Notes: generated from the sequence alone by a model not told the origin. A DNA stretch of 64,000 bases from an uncultured Clostridia bacterium (GCA_948471525.1 CAOKSY010000005.1:1-64000); one strand, 5' to 3'; positions 42,882 through 52,378 are shown, numbered from the stretch's first letter. Program-made: numbers and translations.

Positions 42882-43331
42882 ATGAAAATCGCGATTGGTT
42901 GCGACCACGGCGGTGTAGCGATAAAGCCGGCGGTCATTGAAGTTTTAAAGAGCAAAAATATAGAGATCGTAGACAAGGGCTGTTTCGACGAGTCGTCGGT
43001 GGATTATCCCGACTATGCGTTGAGCGTGGCTCAGGCAGTTGCGACGGGCGAGGCGGATAAAGGAATAATTCTTTGCGGTACCGGCATAGGCATAAGCATT
43101 GCCGCCAATAAGGTCAAGGGGATCAGAGCGGCGGTATGTCACGACTTGTTCACCGCCGAGATGTGCGCGCGTCACAACGACGCGAACATACTGTCTATGG
43201 GCGGTCGCATAGTTTCTTCAGAACTCGCCGCCGATATGACCCGCGTTTGGCTCGATACTCCGTTTGACGGCGGCAGACACACCGCGAGAGTAGGCAAGAT
43301 AACCGATATCGAAAACAAATATTTTAAATAA
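42882..43331 (+). CDS. rpiB: Ribose-5-phosphate isomerase B
   Basis: Interconverts ribose 5-phosphate and ribulose 5-phosphate in the pentose phosphate pathway; 149 residues, the normal length. Motifs: IGCDHGGVAIK (Asp and His of the site), VDYPDYA, ILCGTGIGISIAANK with the catalytic Cys, and CHDLFTAEMCARHNDAN. ATG 42882 has GAGGTG upstream; the in-frame ATG 42828 lies in the promoter. Allose-6-phosphate isomerase activity is a side reaction in this family. Confidence 0.94.
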   Translation: MKIAIGCDHGGVAIKPAVIEVLKSKNIEIVDKGCFDESSVDYPDYALSVAQAVATGEADKGIILCGTGIGISIAANKVKGIRAAVCHDLFTAEMCARHNDANILSMGGRIVSSELAADMTRVWLDTPFDGGRHTARVGKITDIENKYFK

Positions 43332-43349
43332 AGCGTCGGAGAATACCGT

Positions 43350-43676
43350 ATGATAGAAGAGATGATTGACAGCATACTGGCTGCCGAAGACAAAGCCAAA
43401 GAGATCGTTAGGGACTCGGTCAACGCGTCCAACGATATCGTAAGCGAGGCAAAAAAGCAGGCGGCGGCTTTGTACGACGGCGCAAAAGACGCTCAGTATG
43501 CAAAAGAGCGCGAATATACGGCAAAAGGCGAGGCTGACGGCGAAGCCGCAAGGACTGCAAGGATAGACGAGACTCGCGCGCAGATAGAAAAGATGAGCGA
43601 TATACCCGCAAAAAAGAAGGAGCAGGTATATGCGGCTATAATGAAAGAATTGAAGGCGAAATATGGCGTTAAGTAA
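43350..43676 (+). CDS. V-type ATPase stalk subunit G/H (NtpF-like)
   Basis: A 108-residue, Ala/Lys/Glu-rich coiled coil that forms the peripheral stalk with subunit E. No membrane segment. Its place before subunits I and K matches ntpF of the Enterococcus hirae ntp operon. It overlaps the subunit I gene by 14 bases. Sequence alone shows only a coiled coil; the call rests on length and context. Confidence 0.8.
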   Translation: MIEEMIDSILAAEDKAKEIVRDSVNASNDIVSEAKKQAAALYDGAKDAQYAKEREYTAKGEADGEAARTARIDETRAQIEKMSDIPAKKKEQVYAAIMKELKAKYGVK

Positions 43677-45669
43677 TATGCAGAAGTTGCTTTTGATAGG
43701 CAACGTATCCGAGCGTAATACTTTGATAAAAAAACTGCACAAACTCGGTTGTGTGGAAGTCGCTTCCGCGCCCGAAATAGACAAGATGGCGGCTACCGAT
43801 ATCCGACAGGATATCGATGAGGGAAAAGTCAAACTTGCCAAACTCGAGTTTTGTATGGAGACGGTCAAGGACTATAAGATCGTCGCAAAAAAACTCGTAA
43901 AAGATCACAAGATAGACTACGTGCCAGCTAAAGGCAGAGGGATGTTCCCGATCAAGCAGGTCGTCGCTTTTGAAGATTTTGAAAAGACGTCGGAAATAGA
44001 GACCGACGTGTTTACCCATATCGACAGACTTAAAGAAATAAAAGACAATATAATCCAACTCAAAGCCGGCAGTCAAAAGGAGCGCGCGCTCATCGCGTCG
44101 CTTGCTCCTTATTCGCAGATGCAGATCCCGTTTTCCAAATTTAAAGATACAGCCAACGCAGCCGTGCTTCTCGGCGAGGTCAAGGATACCAAACTTCCAG
44201 TCTTGGAGAAGATTAGGGAGATCGGGGGAGAATTCGAGGTATTTGCTTCGCAGGGACTTTGCGGAACGGCTATTGTCATCGGCAAAGAGAATTACGAGCA
44301 GCTTCAGGATATTCTCAACGAAGCCGAATTTGCTAGATGCGCTATAGAAGCTGACAAAACGCCGTCTCAGATCATTGAAGAGTGCAATGCAAAACTCGAG
44401 GAAAATGAAAGCAAGAACGCGGCTTTGGTGGAAGAAATAATGACGTTTGAGAACATACTCGAAGACGTGAGAAGACTGTATGACTATATATCGTTGGAAG
44501 TGGCTAAATCTGAGAGCAGAAACGCTACCAAAGCCACTGAATCGACTTATTATCTCGAGGCTTGGCTGCCCGAGAGCGAGGCGGAACGCGTAAATAAGAC
44601 GCTTGAAGAATGTTCGCTGTCTCTCGCATTTACGATAAGAGAACCGCTTGAGAGTGAAACTCCTCCAACGCTTGCCGTCAACAATTCGCTCGTTGCTCCT
44701 TACGAGAGCGTGACGAATATGTTTTCCGCGCCGTTCTATAAAGAGATCGATCCCAACGCGGGAGTCGCTTTCTTCTTTTTCCTGATGTTCGGAATGATGC
44801 TTTCAGACGCGGGCTACGGATTGTTGCTTACGCTCGGCGCAAGTCTCATACTTGCGATACGCAGACCGCCGAAAGGCGAACTAAATCTCGTCAAGATAAT
44901 GCTTATGGGCGGTATCTCTACGGTGATATGGGGCTTTTTGTTCGGTTCGTATTTCGGAGTGAGCGCCGCGGATATGGGGATATGGTATTGGTTTAATCCG
45001 ATAGAAGAGCCGATGATGCTGTTGGTAATCAGCCTTGCCGTGGGACTGATACAGATGTTTGTCGGTATGGCTATAAATATGGTCGCGCTCATCAGGGCAA
45101 AACAGCCGGTATGGGGAGTGTCGTCCGCATTCAGTTGGTATTTCCTTGCGCTCGGCATAGGCGCGATTGCGCTTGCGGGCAAGGTAGGAAGTTGGATGAA
45201 GATAGTCGGTATAGTATTCGCGGCTATAGGAATAGTATTGCTTATGCTGTCGGGTACTTTCGGCAAAAAAGGCGCAAAGAAAGTGTCGGGAGCGCTATCC
45301 GCGCTGTACGGAATAATCAATTTCTTCTCCGACCTTATGAGTTATACCCGTATCTTCGGATTGGGACTTGCCACCGGCGTCATAGCGATGGTGTTCAATC
45401 AGATCGCAGACGTAATATCGGGAATGATGCCGCTCAAGTTTTTGGGAGTCATAGTATCGATAATAATATATATTATAGGTCACGTATTCAACGTGGCGAT
45501 AAATTCGCTCGGCGCATACGTACACAATTCCAGACTTCAGTTTGTCGAATATTTCGGCAAATTCTATACGGGCGGAGGCGAGCTGTTCGCGCCGCTGGGA
45601 AGTCAGACTAAGTACTATCGGATAGGAGAACCTGCTCCGGCCGAAAAGAAAGCGGCTGACAAAAATTGA
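43663..45669 (+). CDS. ntpI: V-type ATPase subunit I (a subunit)
   Basis: The membrane half-channel and stator of the rotary ATPase, 668 residues. The first 340 residues are cytoplasmic and coiled. About eight membrane helices follow from GVAFFFFLMFGMMLSDAGYG. The essential Arg for ion transfer lies in a late helix, where LMSYTRIFGLGLATG is the family motif (Arg in SYTR). The C-terminal loop is Gly-rich and ends in a charged tail. Third-codon use matches neighbours. Confidence 0.93.
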   Translation: MALSNMQKLLLIGNVSERNTLIKKLHKLGCVEVASAPEIDKMAATDIRQDIDEGKVKLAKLEFCMETVKDYKIVAKKLVKDHKIDYVPAKGRGMFPIKQVVAFEDFEKTSEIETDVFTHIDRLKEIKDNIIQLKAGSQKERALIASLAPYSQMQIPFSKFKDTANAAVLLGEVKDTKLPVLEKIREIGGEFEVFASQGLCGTAIVIGKENYEQLQDILNEAEFARCAIEADKTPSQIIEECNAKLEENESKNAALVEEIMTFENILEDVRRLYDYISLEVAKSESRNATKATESTYYLEAWLPESEAERVNKTLEECSLSLAFTIREPLESETPPTLAVNNSLVAPYESVTNMFSAPFYKEIDPNAGVAFFFFLMFGMMLSDAGYGLLLTLGASLILAIRRPPKGELNLVKIMLMGGISTVIWGFLFGSYFGVSAADMGIWYWFNPIEEPMMLLVISLAVGLIQMFVGMAINMVALIRAKQPVWGVSSAFSWYFLALGIGAIALAGKVGSWMKIVGIVFAAIGIVLLMLSGTFGKKGAKKVSGALSALYGIINFFSDLMSYTRIFGLGLATGVIAMVFNQIADVISGMMPLKFLGVIVSIIIYIIGHVFNVAINSLGAYVHNSRLQFVEYFGKFYTGGGELFAPLGSQTKYYRIGEPAPAEKKAADKN

Positions 45670-45734
45670 TAAAATCCGCGCTGATCAAATTTTGCGCGGT
45701 CAAATAAAAATACACACCACAGGAGGTTGGTATA

Positions 45735-46205
45735 ATGAACGGAGTTTATATAGGAATGATAGGCGCGGCGCTTGCGGCGTTGATGGCGGGTTGCGGATCG
45801 GCAATCGGCGTCGGCATCGCAGGTCAGGCTGCTGCCGGAGTTACCAGCGAAGATCCCGGAAAGTTCGGTAAAGTATTGCTTTTGCAATTGTTGCCGGGTA
45901 CTCAGGGTATCTACGGACTCATCATTGCGTTTATGGTCTTTATGCAGGCGGGATTGCTCGGAGGCAATATCGCTCAGTGGACCAATATGCAAGGTTGGGG
46001 CATGGTAGCGGTATGCGCGCCGATGGCTATAGTCGGTCTCGTTTCCGGTATCTATCAGGGCAAGTGCGCTTCCGCCGCTATCGCGATGGTCGCAAAGAGA
46101 CCCGAAGCGTCCGGTAAAGGATTGCTTATGACGGTCATGGTTGAGACGTACGCGCTGCTCGCTCTTCTCATCTCGTTCTTGGGCGTAATGTTCCTCATCA
46201 AATAA
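45735..46205 (+). CDS. ntpK: V-type ATPase proteolipid subunit K with sodium-site residues
   Basis: The rotor-ring subunit, 156 residues, four helices in two hairpins, as in Na+-type V-ATPases. The five sodium ligands known from E. hirae NtpK (Leu61, Thr64, Gln65, Gln110, Glu139) all have counterparts here: Leu53, Thr56 and Gln57 in QLLPGTQG, Gln108 in GIYQGK and Glu137 in VETYA. A H+-type ring usually lacks the Gln and Thr set, so Na+ coupling is likely. AGGAGG lies 9 bases before the ATG. Confidence 0.94.
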   Translation: MNGVYIGMIGAALAALMAGCGSAIGVGIAGQAAAGVTSEDPGKFGKVLLLQLLPGTQGIYGLIIAFMVFMQAGLLGGNIAQWTNMQGWGMVAVCAPMAIVGLVSGIYQGKCASAAIAMVAKRPEASGKGLLMTVMVETYALLALLISFLGVMFLIK

Positions 46206-46217
46206 GGACGGTTATTT

Positions 46218-46802
46218 ATGAACAATAAAGACGCTATCATCAAAAAAATCACCGACGACGCGGCGGCTGTCGCGGAGAGCAATATCAAAGAGGCTCGGGA
46301 TACCGCGGCTCAAGTAATCGCTCGCGCGCAGAAAGAGATCGACAAGTTTGAAGAACTCAACGCCGGCAAAGCCGAAGCGCTGTATCAGGACGCTTTGGCT
46401 AGAAGCGAAGTCGTTGCAAATCTCGATTGTAAGAAAATGATGCTCAATGCAAAGAAAGAAGTCGTCGACAGGATATTGGACGAGGCGATAGACGCTTTTG
46501 CGGCGGATAAGAAGACATATCTCGCTCTTATCGAGAAGATGATATCGAGTTGTTGCGAAGACGGCGACGAAGTCGTAATTTGCGAGAGGGACGAAAAGAC
46601 CGTCACCAAAAAGTTTGTTGCGGAAGTTGCCAAGAAGACGGGGAAGAAATTGACGAGAGGCGACGCTTTCGGAGATTTTAAAGGCGGAGTAATGCTGTCG
46701 GGCAAGAATTATGACAAAAACCTTACGTTGGATCTCGAGTTCGAGTCATTGAGAGACGGCTTGGAGAGCAAGATCGTCGAAATTCTGTTTGGGGGCGAAT
46801 AA
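46218..46802 (+). CDS. ntpE: V-type ATPase subunit E
   Basis: Peripheral stalk subunit, 194 residues. The N-terminal two thirds are a charged coiled coil; the C-terminal globular part (about 120-194, with GGVMLSGKNYDKNLTLD) contacts the catalytic head. It starts 12 bases after subunit K, and the order K-E-C matches the E. hirae operon. Confidence 0.88.
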   Translation: MNNKDAIIKKITDDAAAVAESNIKEARDTAAQVIARAQKEIDKFEELNAGKAEALYQDALARSEVVANLDCKKMMLNAKKEVVDRILDEAIDAFAADKKTYLALIEKMISSCCEDGDEVVICERDEKTVTKKFVAEVAKKTGKKLTRGDAFGDFKGGVMLSGKNYDKNLTLDLEFESLRDGLESKIVEILFGGE

Positions 46803-46809
46803 GGTTATT

Positions 46810-47772
46810 ATGGCAAACAACAGTTTAGTCTATTCCAACGCGAGAGTAAAAGCGATGGAGAATACTTTTCTTACCAACGAGAAGATCGTGCGCATGGCGT
46901 ACAGCGACTCGCTCGGCGACGGTATAAAGGTATTGCTCGAGTCGGCTTACGGCGGCGGAGCGTCTGTCGAGGGAGGCGATTACGAACAGCTTTTGCAGGC
47001 GGAAGACAAAAAGATCAGCGAATTCGTCTTTGACGCGATGCCTAAGGGCGCGGGGATGGAGACTTTTTTGATCAAAAACGATTACCATAACCTCAAGGCT
47101 ATAGTCAAGGGCAAGTATATGCGTCTCGACGACGTGGCTTTTATGCTGATGCCCAAAGGTCTGATCGATATTGACGAAATGCGCGAAAAAGTGCTTGCCG
47201 ACGATTATTCTTCGTTTTCGCCGATAATGCGCGCTGCGATAGAGAGTATCGATTTTGCTCGCGCCGACGGAAAAGCCGGCGGCAGATATATAGACGCGAC
47301 GTTGGATAATGCCTGTTATGCCGAGATATGCGCTGTACTCAAAAAGATAAAGAATTCGCCTATAAAGGACTATTGGCGTACGAATATCGATCTGTCAAAC
47401 GTATCGGCGTATATAAGATATTCCAAGATAGGCGCGACCGAGCTCTTTAAGGAGAGTTTTATCGACGGCGGCGATTTGGGGATAAACTTCTTTGACGGCG
47501 ATATCGTCGAGAAATTGGCGTATTCCCGTTATCCGCAATTTGCCGACCCTTTGAGAGATGGCGATATGGTCGCTTACGAAAGGCTTTGGGATAATACGTT
47601 AATAAACATATTTAAAGAAAAGCGCAATGACATATTTTCTATCGCGCCGATAGCAGGATTCTACGTGGCGAAGAAGATAGAGATAAAGATCGTGAGAATG
47701 ATACTTATCCTTCTCAAAAACGACGTCGACAAAGAAATAATTAAGGCAAGGCTGAGGGAACTGTATGCGTGA
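46810..47772 (+). CDS. ntpC: V-type ATPase subunit C (NtpC, d-type)
   Basis: The central-rotor socket between the K ring and the D-F axle, 320 residues, all-helical. The family C-terminus is seen in IAPIAGFYVAKKIEIKIVRM and LRELYA, given as its last segments. ATG 46810 is chosen because AAGG lies before it; an earlier in-frame TTG overlaps the E gene. It overlaps subunit F by 8 bases. Confidence 0.9.
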   Translation: MANNSLVYSNARVKAMENTFLTNEKIVRMAYSDSLGDGIKVLLESAYGGGASVEGGDYEQLLQAEDKKISEFVFDAMPKGAGMETFLIKNDYHNLKAIVKGKYMRLDDVAFMLMPKGLIDIDEMREKVLADDYSSFSPIMRAAIESIDFARADGKAGGRYIDATLDNACYAEICAVLKKIKNSPIKDYWRTNIDLSNVSAYIRYSKIGATELFKESFIDGGDLGINFFDGDIVEKLAYSRYPQFADPLRDGDMVAYERLWDNTLINIFKEKRNDIFSIAPIAGFYVAKKIEIKIVRMILILLKNDVDKEIIKARLRELYA

Positions 47773-48091
47773 AGGCAAGATTGCGGTTATAGGAGATAAG
47801 GACTTGATTTTGGCTTTCAAGGCTATAAGCATGGAAGTATTTTGCGCCGATTCCAAGGAAGAGGGCGAAAAAGTGCTTCGCAGACTTGCCAAGACCCATT
47901 CGGTCATATTTATCACCGAAAATTTGGCGGAGCAAATGGACAGTTTGCTCGCAAAGTATAAGACAAAGGCGTATCCTGCGATTATTCCCATACCTTCGTC
48001 GGGTAAATCCGACGGCTACGGTATGCGCGGAATAAAAGCGGACGTAGAACGCGCCATCGGCACAGATATATTGTTTAATAAGGAAGATTGA
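47765..48091 (+). CDS. ntpG: V-type ATPase subunit F (NtpG)
   Basis: Central axle partner of subunit D, 108 residues with an alpha/beta fold: IAVIGDKDLILAFKAISME at the N-terminus, FITENLAEQ in the middle and PAIIPIPS near the end, all typical. It is placed between C and A, as in the ntp operon. Confidence 0.92.
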   Translation: MREGKIAVIGDKDLILAFKAISMEVFCADSKEEGEKVLRRLAKTHSVIFITENLAEQMDSLLAKYKTKAYPAIIPIPSSGKSDGYGMRGIKADVERAIGTDILFNKED

Positions 48092-48093
48092 TT

Positions 48094-49854
48094 ATGCAGG
48101 AAATAGGAAGAGTCATCAAAGTTTCGGGACCGCTCATAGTGGCGGAGGGAATGCGCAACTGCAAGATGTTTGACGTCGTGCGAGTCAGCGACAAGAACCT
48201 TATCGGCGAGATAATAGAACTTCGAGACGATAAAGCGTCTATTCAGGTCTATGAAGAGACCAGCGGACTGGGTACGGGCGAAAAGGTCGTATCTACCGAA
48301 GCTCCGCTCAGCGTAGAGCTCGGACCCGGCATCATCGAGGGTATTTACGACGGTATTCAGAGACCGTTGACAAAACTCGTCGAGGCTACGGGCGACAGGA
48401 TCGGCAGAGGCGTGGAAATGCCCGCGCTCGATCGCAAGAAACTTTGGGAATTCGTACCGACCAAAAAAGTCGGAGACGAGGTCGTTGCGGGCGACATCAT
48501 AGGTACGGTGCAGGAGACTAAGGTCGTCGAGCACAGGATAATGGTGCCTATAGGCGTCGAGGGCAAGATCAAGTCGATCAAAGGCGGCGAGCATACTATC
48601 GAGGACGTGATCTGCGTGATCACTACCAAAAAAGGCGACGTAAAGGTCAAGATGTATCAAAAATGGGCTGTCAGAAAGGGTAGACCGTTTAAGAACAAGA
48701 TGTATCCCGTCGCTCCTCTCGTCACAGGACAGAGATCGATAGACACTTTCTTTCCTGTCGCAAAAGGCGGCGCGGCTTGTATACCGGGACCGTTCGGAAG
48801 CGGTAAGACGGTCGTTCAGCACCAGTTGGCAAAATGGTCTGACGCGGATATTATCGTATACGTCGGCTGCGGAGAGCGCGGCAACGAGATGACGGACGTC
48901 TTGAACGAGTTTCCCGAACTCGTCGATCCCAAGACCGGCGAACCTTTGATGAAGAGAACTGTACTCATTGCCAATACTTCCGATATGCCTGTCGCGGCGC
49001 GCGAAGCGTCAATGTATACAGGCATAACGATAGCGGAATATTTTAGAGATATGGGTTACAACGTCGCTATTATGGCGGACTCTTCTTCGCGTTGGGCGGA
49101 AGCGTTGAGAGAGATGTCAAGCCGACTCGAAGAGATGCCGGGCGACGAAGGCTATCCCGCTTATCTCGCGTCGAGACTTGCGAGTTATTATGAGCGTGCA
49201 GGTATAGTAAAGGCGCTTGGAAAAGACGAAAGAATAGGATCTGTCACCGCAATCAGCGCGGTGTCGCCTCCGGGCGGAGACCTGTCAGAGCCTGTTACGC
49301 AAGCTACGCTCAGAATAGTCAAGGTATTCTGGGGACTGAGTTCCTCTTTGGCGTACAGACGTCACTTCCCGTCAATCGACTGGCTGCAAAGTTATTCGCT
49401 GTACGTCGAAAGATTGGGCGAGTGGTACGGAAATAATTCCGACAGAAAGTGGAATGACAACCGTCAGCAGGCTATGACGATATTGCAGGAAGAGGCGAAT
49501 CTCGACGAGATAGTAAGGCTTGTCGGCGTAGACGCTTTGGGCTATGAGGACAGACTCACCATGGAAGCGGCAAAGTCTATAAGAGAAGATTATCTACAGC
49601 AGGACGCCTTCGACGACGTAGATACTTACGCCAGTCTCGAGAAACAGTTCAAGATGTTGGATTTGATACTCGAATGTTATAAATGCAGTAAAGACGCGCT
49701 CAATAAAGGCGCAGACTTTGACGATATTATCGCTATCGAAGCAAGAGAAGCGATCGGCAGAATGAAGTATATCCCCGAAGACGAGATTTCCAAACTCGAC
49801 GATATACGCGCGGCAATGATCGATCAGCTCGACAAACTTGCTTTTGTGGATTAA
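48094..49854 (+). CDS. ntpA: V-type ATPase catalytic subunit A
   Basis: The nucleotide-hydrolysing subunit, 586 residues. Walker A GPFGSGKT (232-239), the A-type bulge domain before it, and the catalytic GERGNEMTDVL region. SPPGGDLSEPVTQATLRIVK is the arginine-rich signature area seen in part. Start at ATG 48094, with AAGGAAG eight bases before it; a TTG 6 bases upstream is in frame. In the cell it works with B as A3B3 head, using ATP to pump ions or the reverse. Confidence 0.96.
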   Translation: MQEIGRVIKVSGPLIVAEGMRNCKMFDVVRVSDKNLIGEIIELRDDKASIQVYEETSGLGTGEKVVSTEAPLSVELGPGIIEGIYDGIQRPLTKLVEATGDRIGRGVEMPALDRKKLWEFVPTKKVGDEVVAGDIIGTVQETKVVEHRIMVPIGVEGKIKSIKGGEHTIEDVICVITTKKGDVKVKMYQKWAVRKGRPFKNKMYPVAPLVTGQRSIDTFFPVAKGGAACIPGPFGSGKTVVQHQLAKWSDADIIVYVGCGERGNEMTDVLNEFPELVDPKTGEPLMKRTVLIANTSDMPVAAREASMYTGITIAEYFRDMGYNVAIMADSSSRWAEALREMSSRLEEMPGDEGYPAYLASRLASYYERAGIVKALGKDERIGSVTAISAVSPPGGDLSEPVTQATLRIVKVFWGLSSSLAYRRHFPSIDWLQSYSLYVERLGEWYGNNSDRKWNDNRQQAMTILQEEANLDEIVRLVGVDALGYEDRLTMEAAKSIREDYLQQDAFDDVDTYASLEKQFKMLDLILECYKCSKDALNKGADFDDIIAIEAREAIGRMKYIPEDEISKLDDIRAAMIDQLDKLAFVD

Positions 49855-49867
49855 GGAGACGGCGGAT

Positions 49868-51271
49868 ATGTTGAAAGAATATAAATCAATCAGAGAAATA
49901 GTCGGACCGCTTATGTTGGTCGACGGAGTTCAGGGCGTAGCCTACGACGAATTGGTCGAGATCAGCGGCGCTGACGGCACCGTTCGCAGAGGTAAGGTAC
50001 TCGAGGTCAACAGAGACAAGGCGCTCGTACAGTTATTCGAGGGCGCGCAAGGTATTCAGATGTCCAAGTCCAAGGCTAGATTTTTGGGCAGAAGTTTGGA
50101 ACTTGCGGTATCCGAAGATATGCTTGGAAGGATATTTGACGGACTGGGCAATCCCAAGGACGGTGGCGCGCCGATCATAGCGGAAAAGAAGATGGATATC
50201 AACGGACAGCCTATCAATCCCGCGGCGAGAAATTATCCCAACGAGTTTATTCAGACGGGAATATCCGCAATCGACGGATTGAATACGCTTGTCAGAGGTC
50301 AAAAACTTCCCGTATTTTCGATGTCGGGTCTTCCGCATGCGGAACTTGCCGCGCAGATAGCAAGACAGGCGAGAGTTTTGAACAGCGACAGTAAATTCGC
50401 AGTAGTCTTTGCCGCTATGGGCATCACTTATGAAGAAGCCGAATTCTTCATGCAGGACTTCAGAAAGACGGGCGCGATAGAGCGTGCGGTAATGTTTATT
50501 AATCTTGCCAACGATCCGGCTGTCGAAAGAATTGCTACACCAAAAATGGCGCTTACGGCGGCGGAATACCTTGCTTTTGAAAAAGGTATGCACGTGCTTG
50601 TAATAATGACCGATATCACCAATTACTGCGAAGCGTTGAGAGAAGTCTCCGCAGCGAGAAAGGAAGTTCCCGGCAGAAGAGGTTATCCCGGATACCTGTA
50701 TACAGACCTTGCGACGATGTATGAGAGAGCGGGTAGAATTTTGGGTAAAGAAGGCAGTATTACTCAGATACCGATACTCACTATGCCCGAAGATGATAAA
50801 ACGCATCCTATTCCCGACTTGACGGGATATATAACCGAAGGACAGATCATATTCAGTAAGGAACTTAATAAGAAGGGGATGATGCCTCCCATAGACGTAT
50901 TGCCCTCGCTCAGCCGTCTCAAACAAAAGGGTATTGGCGAAGGTAAGACGAGAGACGACCATTCGGGCAATATGAACCAGTTGTTTGCGGCGTATGCGAG
51001 AGGAAAGGAATGTAAAGAACTCTCCGCTATTCTCGGCGACGCGGCGCTTACTCCTCTCGATAGACAGTATGCGTACTTTGCGGAAGAATTTGAGAAGAGA
51101 TATATCAATCAGGGCTTCTATACCAATAGAAGCATTGAAGAGACGTTGCGTATAGGTTGGGAATTGCTGGCGCTTCTTCCCAGATCGGAAATGAAACGTA
51201 TCAAGGATAAGCATCTCGAGCAGTATTTTGATCCTATAAAGGCGGAAACCGAAGCTCAAAAGCAGGATTGA
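49868..51271 (+). CDS. ntpB: V-type ATPase regulatory subunit B
   Basis: The non-catalytic head subunit, 467 residues. It lacks a true Walker A and has the B-type signature PGRRGYPGYLYTDLATMYERAG around residues 265-290. QTGISAIDGLNTLVRGQKLP and FSMSGLPHAELAAQIARQA are standard. Start ATG 49868 with GGAGA upstream. The stop codon lies inside the palindrome at 51267-51283, and subunit D does not follow directly, unlike in most operons. Confidence 0.96.
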   Translation: MLKEYKSIREIVGPLMLVDGVQGVAYDELVEISGADGTVRRGKVLEVNRDKALVQLFEGAQGIQMSKSKARFLGRSLELAVSEDMLGRIFDGLGNPKDGGAPIIAEKKMDINGQPINPAARNYPNEFIQTGISAIDGLNTLVRGQKLPVFSMSGLPHAELAAQIARQARVLNSDSKFAVVFAAMGITYEEAEFFMQDFRKTGAIERAVMFINLANDPAVERIATPKMALTAAEYLAFEKGMHVLVIMTDITNYCEALREVSAARKEVPGRRGYPGYLYTDLATMYERAGRILGKEGSITQIPILTMPEDDKTHPIPDLTGYITEGQIIFSKELNKKGMMPPIDVLPSLSRLKQKGIGEGKTRDDHSGNMNQLFAAYARGKECKELSAILGDAALTPLDRQYAYFAEEFEKRYINQGFYTNRSIEETLRIGWELLALLPRSEMKRIKDKHLEQYFDPIKAETEAQKQD

Positions 51272-51283
51272 ACATTGTTCAAT
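51267..51283 (+). promoter_or_regulatory. Palindromic operator at the end of the B gene
   Basis: ATTGAAC-ATT-GTTCAAT, a perfect 7+3+7 palindrome that includes the TGA stop of subunit B. It shares the TGAAC-N3-GTTCA core with the TetR promoter. Confidence 0.6.
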
Positions 51284-51572
51284 AGACTGGAAGGCTTATA
51301 ATTCGGTAGATTCTTGCGCAAACATATATTTAAATATATGATTTGCGTACGAGAAGTCTTCTAGGGTGCAAATGCGATAAAACTAAGCAAATACGGGGCG
51401 TTTGCAATGAAAAATGGCGCGATATGAGTGATAATCATATTATTGAACTTTGTTCAATAATGATCTGATTAGATTTTCACGCTACGTCGTGAGATAAATT
51501 AGTTTGTTGAGATAGCAAAATCCAGTTGCAACCTGAGAGAACCGTAAGCGCAGTCGAGCGGGGCTGAAACAG
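51284..51572. other. Structured gap inside the V-ATPase operon
   Basis: Between subunits B and D are 470 non-coding bases. This part holds the inverted repeat ATATATTTAAATATAT with CGCAAA/TTTGCG flanks (51317-51347), an imperfect inverted repeat TGCAAATGCG ... CGTTTGCA (about 51366-51407) and the second TGAAC palindrome (51441-51459). No open frame of note is seen. Confidence 0.55.
51441..51459 (+). promoter_or_regulatory. Second palindromic operator in the V-ATPase gap
   Basis: TATTGAAC-TTT-GTTCAATA, a perfect 8+3+8 palindrome with the same core as the TetR promoter site and the one at 51267. Confidence 0.6.
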
Positions 51573-51655
51573 ATTAAACGGATGAGATTTCTCCACTACA
51601 TTGCATTTCGGTCGAAATGACGATAATGAATAGATCTCTCCAATTCGGTCGAGAT
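51573..51655. repeat. Dispersed palindromic repeat, copy B
   Basis: GATGAGATTTCTCCACTACA ... TTTCGGTCGAAATGACG, followed by an inverted half (AGATCTCTCC...CGGTCGAGATGA). It is the most complete right half of the family in the window. Confidence 0.7.
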
Positions 51656-51698
51656 GATAGAATTATGGTCAAAGACAAAGTAATGATTGAAAGACAGA

Positions 51699-51727
51699 TT
51701 GTGACTGTAGTCACTAATATATATAGT
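51699..51727 (+). promoter_or_regulatory. Possible separate promoter for subunit D
   Basis: TTGTGA (51699-51704), 17 bases, TATAGT (51722-51727). The inverted repeat GTGACTGTAGTCAC (51701-51714) overlaps the -35 element. Confidence 0.4.
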
Positions 51728-51741
51728 AGGATAATATAAGT

Positions 51742-52377
51742 ATGGCAAGATTACAAGTCAATCCCACCCGTATGGAACTCAAACGTCTCAAGACGAGACT
51801 TAAGACCGCGGAGAGGGGACACAAATTGCTCAAAGATAAATCAGACGAGATGATCAGAAGATTTATGGAGTTTGCCAAAGAGAATAAAAAACTCAGAGAA
51901 GAGGTCGAAGCCGAACTTTCGGACGCTCTCAAGACTTTTATCGTCGCAAAGGCTGTCAGCGACGACGCCGTCATTCAACAGGCTGTCGCAATGCCGTCTT
52001 CCAACGTGGCCATAGAATTGGACAGCAAAAACGTTATGAGCGTAGTCGTACCCGTGATTACCGTCAAGGAGAGCGGTGAGGGGGATAAATATCCGTATTC
52101 TTTTTCGGGAGTTACGGCAGAACTTGACAGTTCTATAGAAGTGATGGGCGGACTTCTGCAGAGAATGGTCAAACTCGCGGAAGTGGAAAAGACCTGTAAC
52201 ATGCTTGCAATAGAGATAGAGAAAAATAGACGTCGCGTAAATGCGCTTGAATACGTAATGATCCCTCAACTTCAGGAGACGATCAAATTTATCACTATGA
52301 AATTGGATGAGAATGAGCGAAGCAATATCGTCCGTCTTGTCAAAGTTAAATCTCTCATTGAGAAGGAGATCGTGTAG
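51742..52377 (+). CDS. ntpD: V-type ATPase subunit D
   Basis: The central rotor axle, 211 residues, a long antiparallel coiled coil. The N-terminal NPTRMELKRLKTRLKTAERG with KLLKDKSDEM and the C-terminal RRVNALEYVMIPQL are the family marks. It completes the A3B3-DF-C-K rotor with the subunits before the gap. Placement 470 bases after B suggests an insertion into a former continuous operon. Confidence 0.94.
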   Translation: MARLQVNPTRMELKRLKTRLKTAERGHKLLKDKSDEMIRRFMEFAKENKKLREEVEAELSDALKTFIVAKAVSDDAVIQQAVAMPSSNVAIELDSKNVMSVVVPVITVKESGEGDKYPYSFSGVTAELDSSIEVMGGLLQRMVKLAEVEKTCNMLAIEIEKNRRRVNALEYVMIPQLQETIKFITMKLDENERSNIVRLVKVKSLIEKEIV

Positions 52378-52378
52378 A

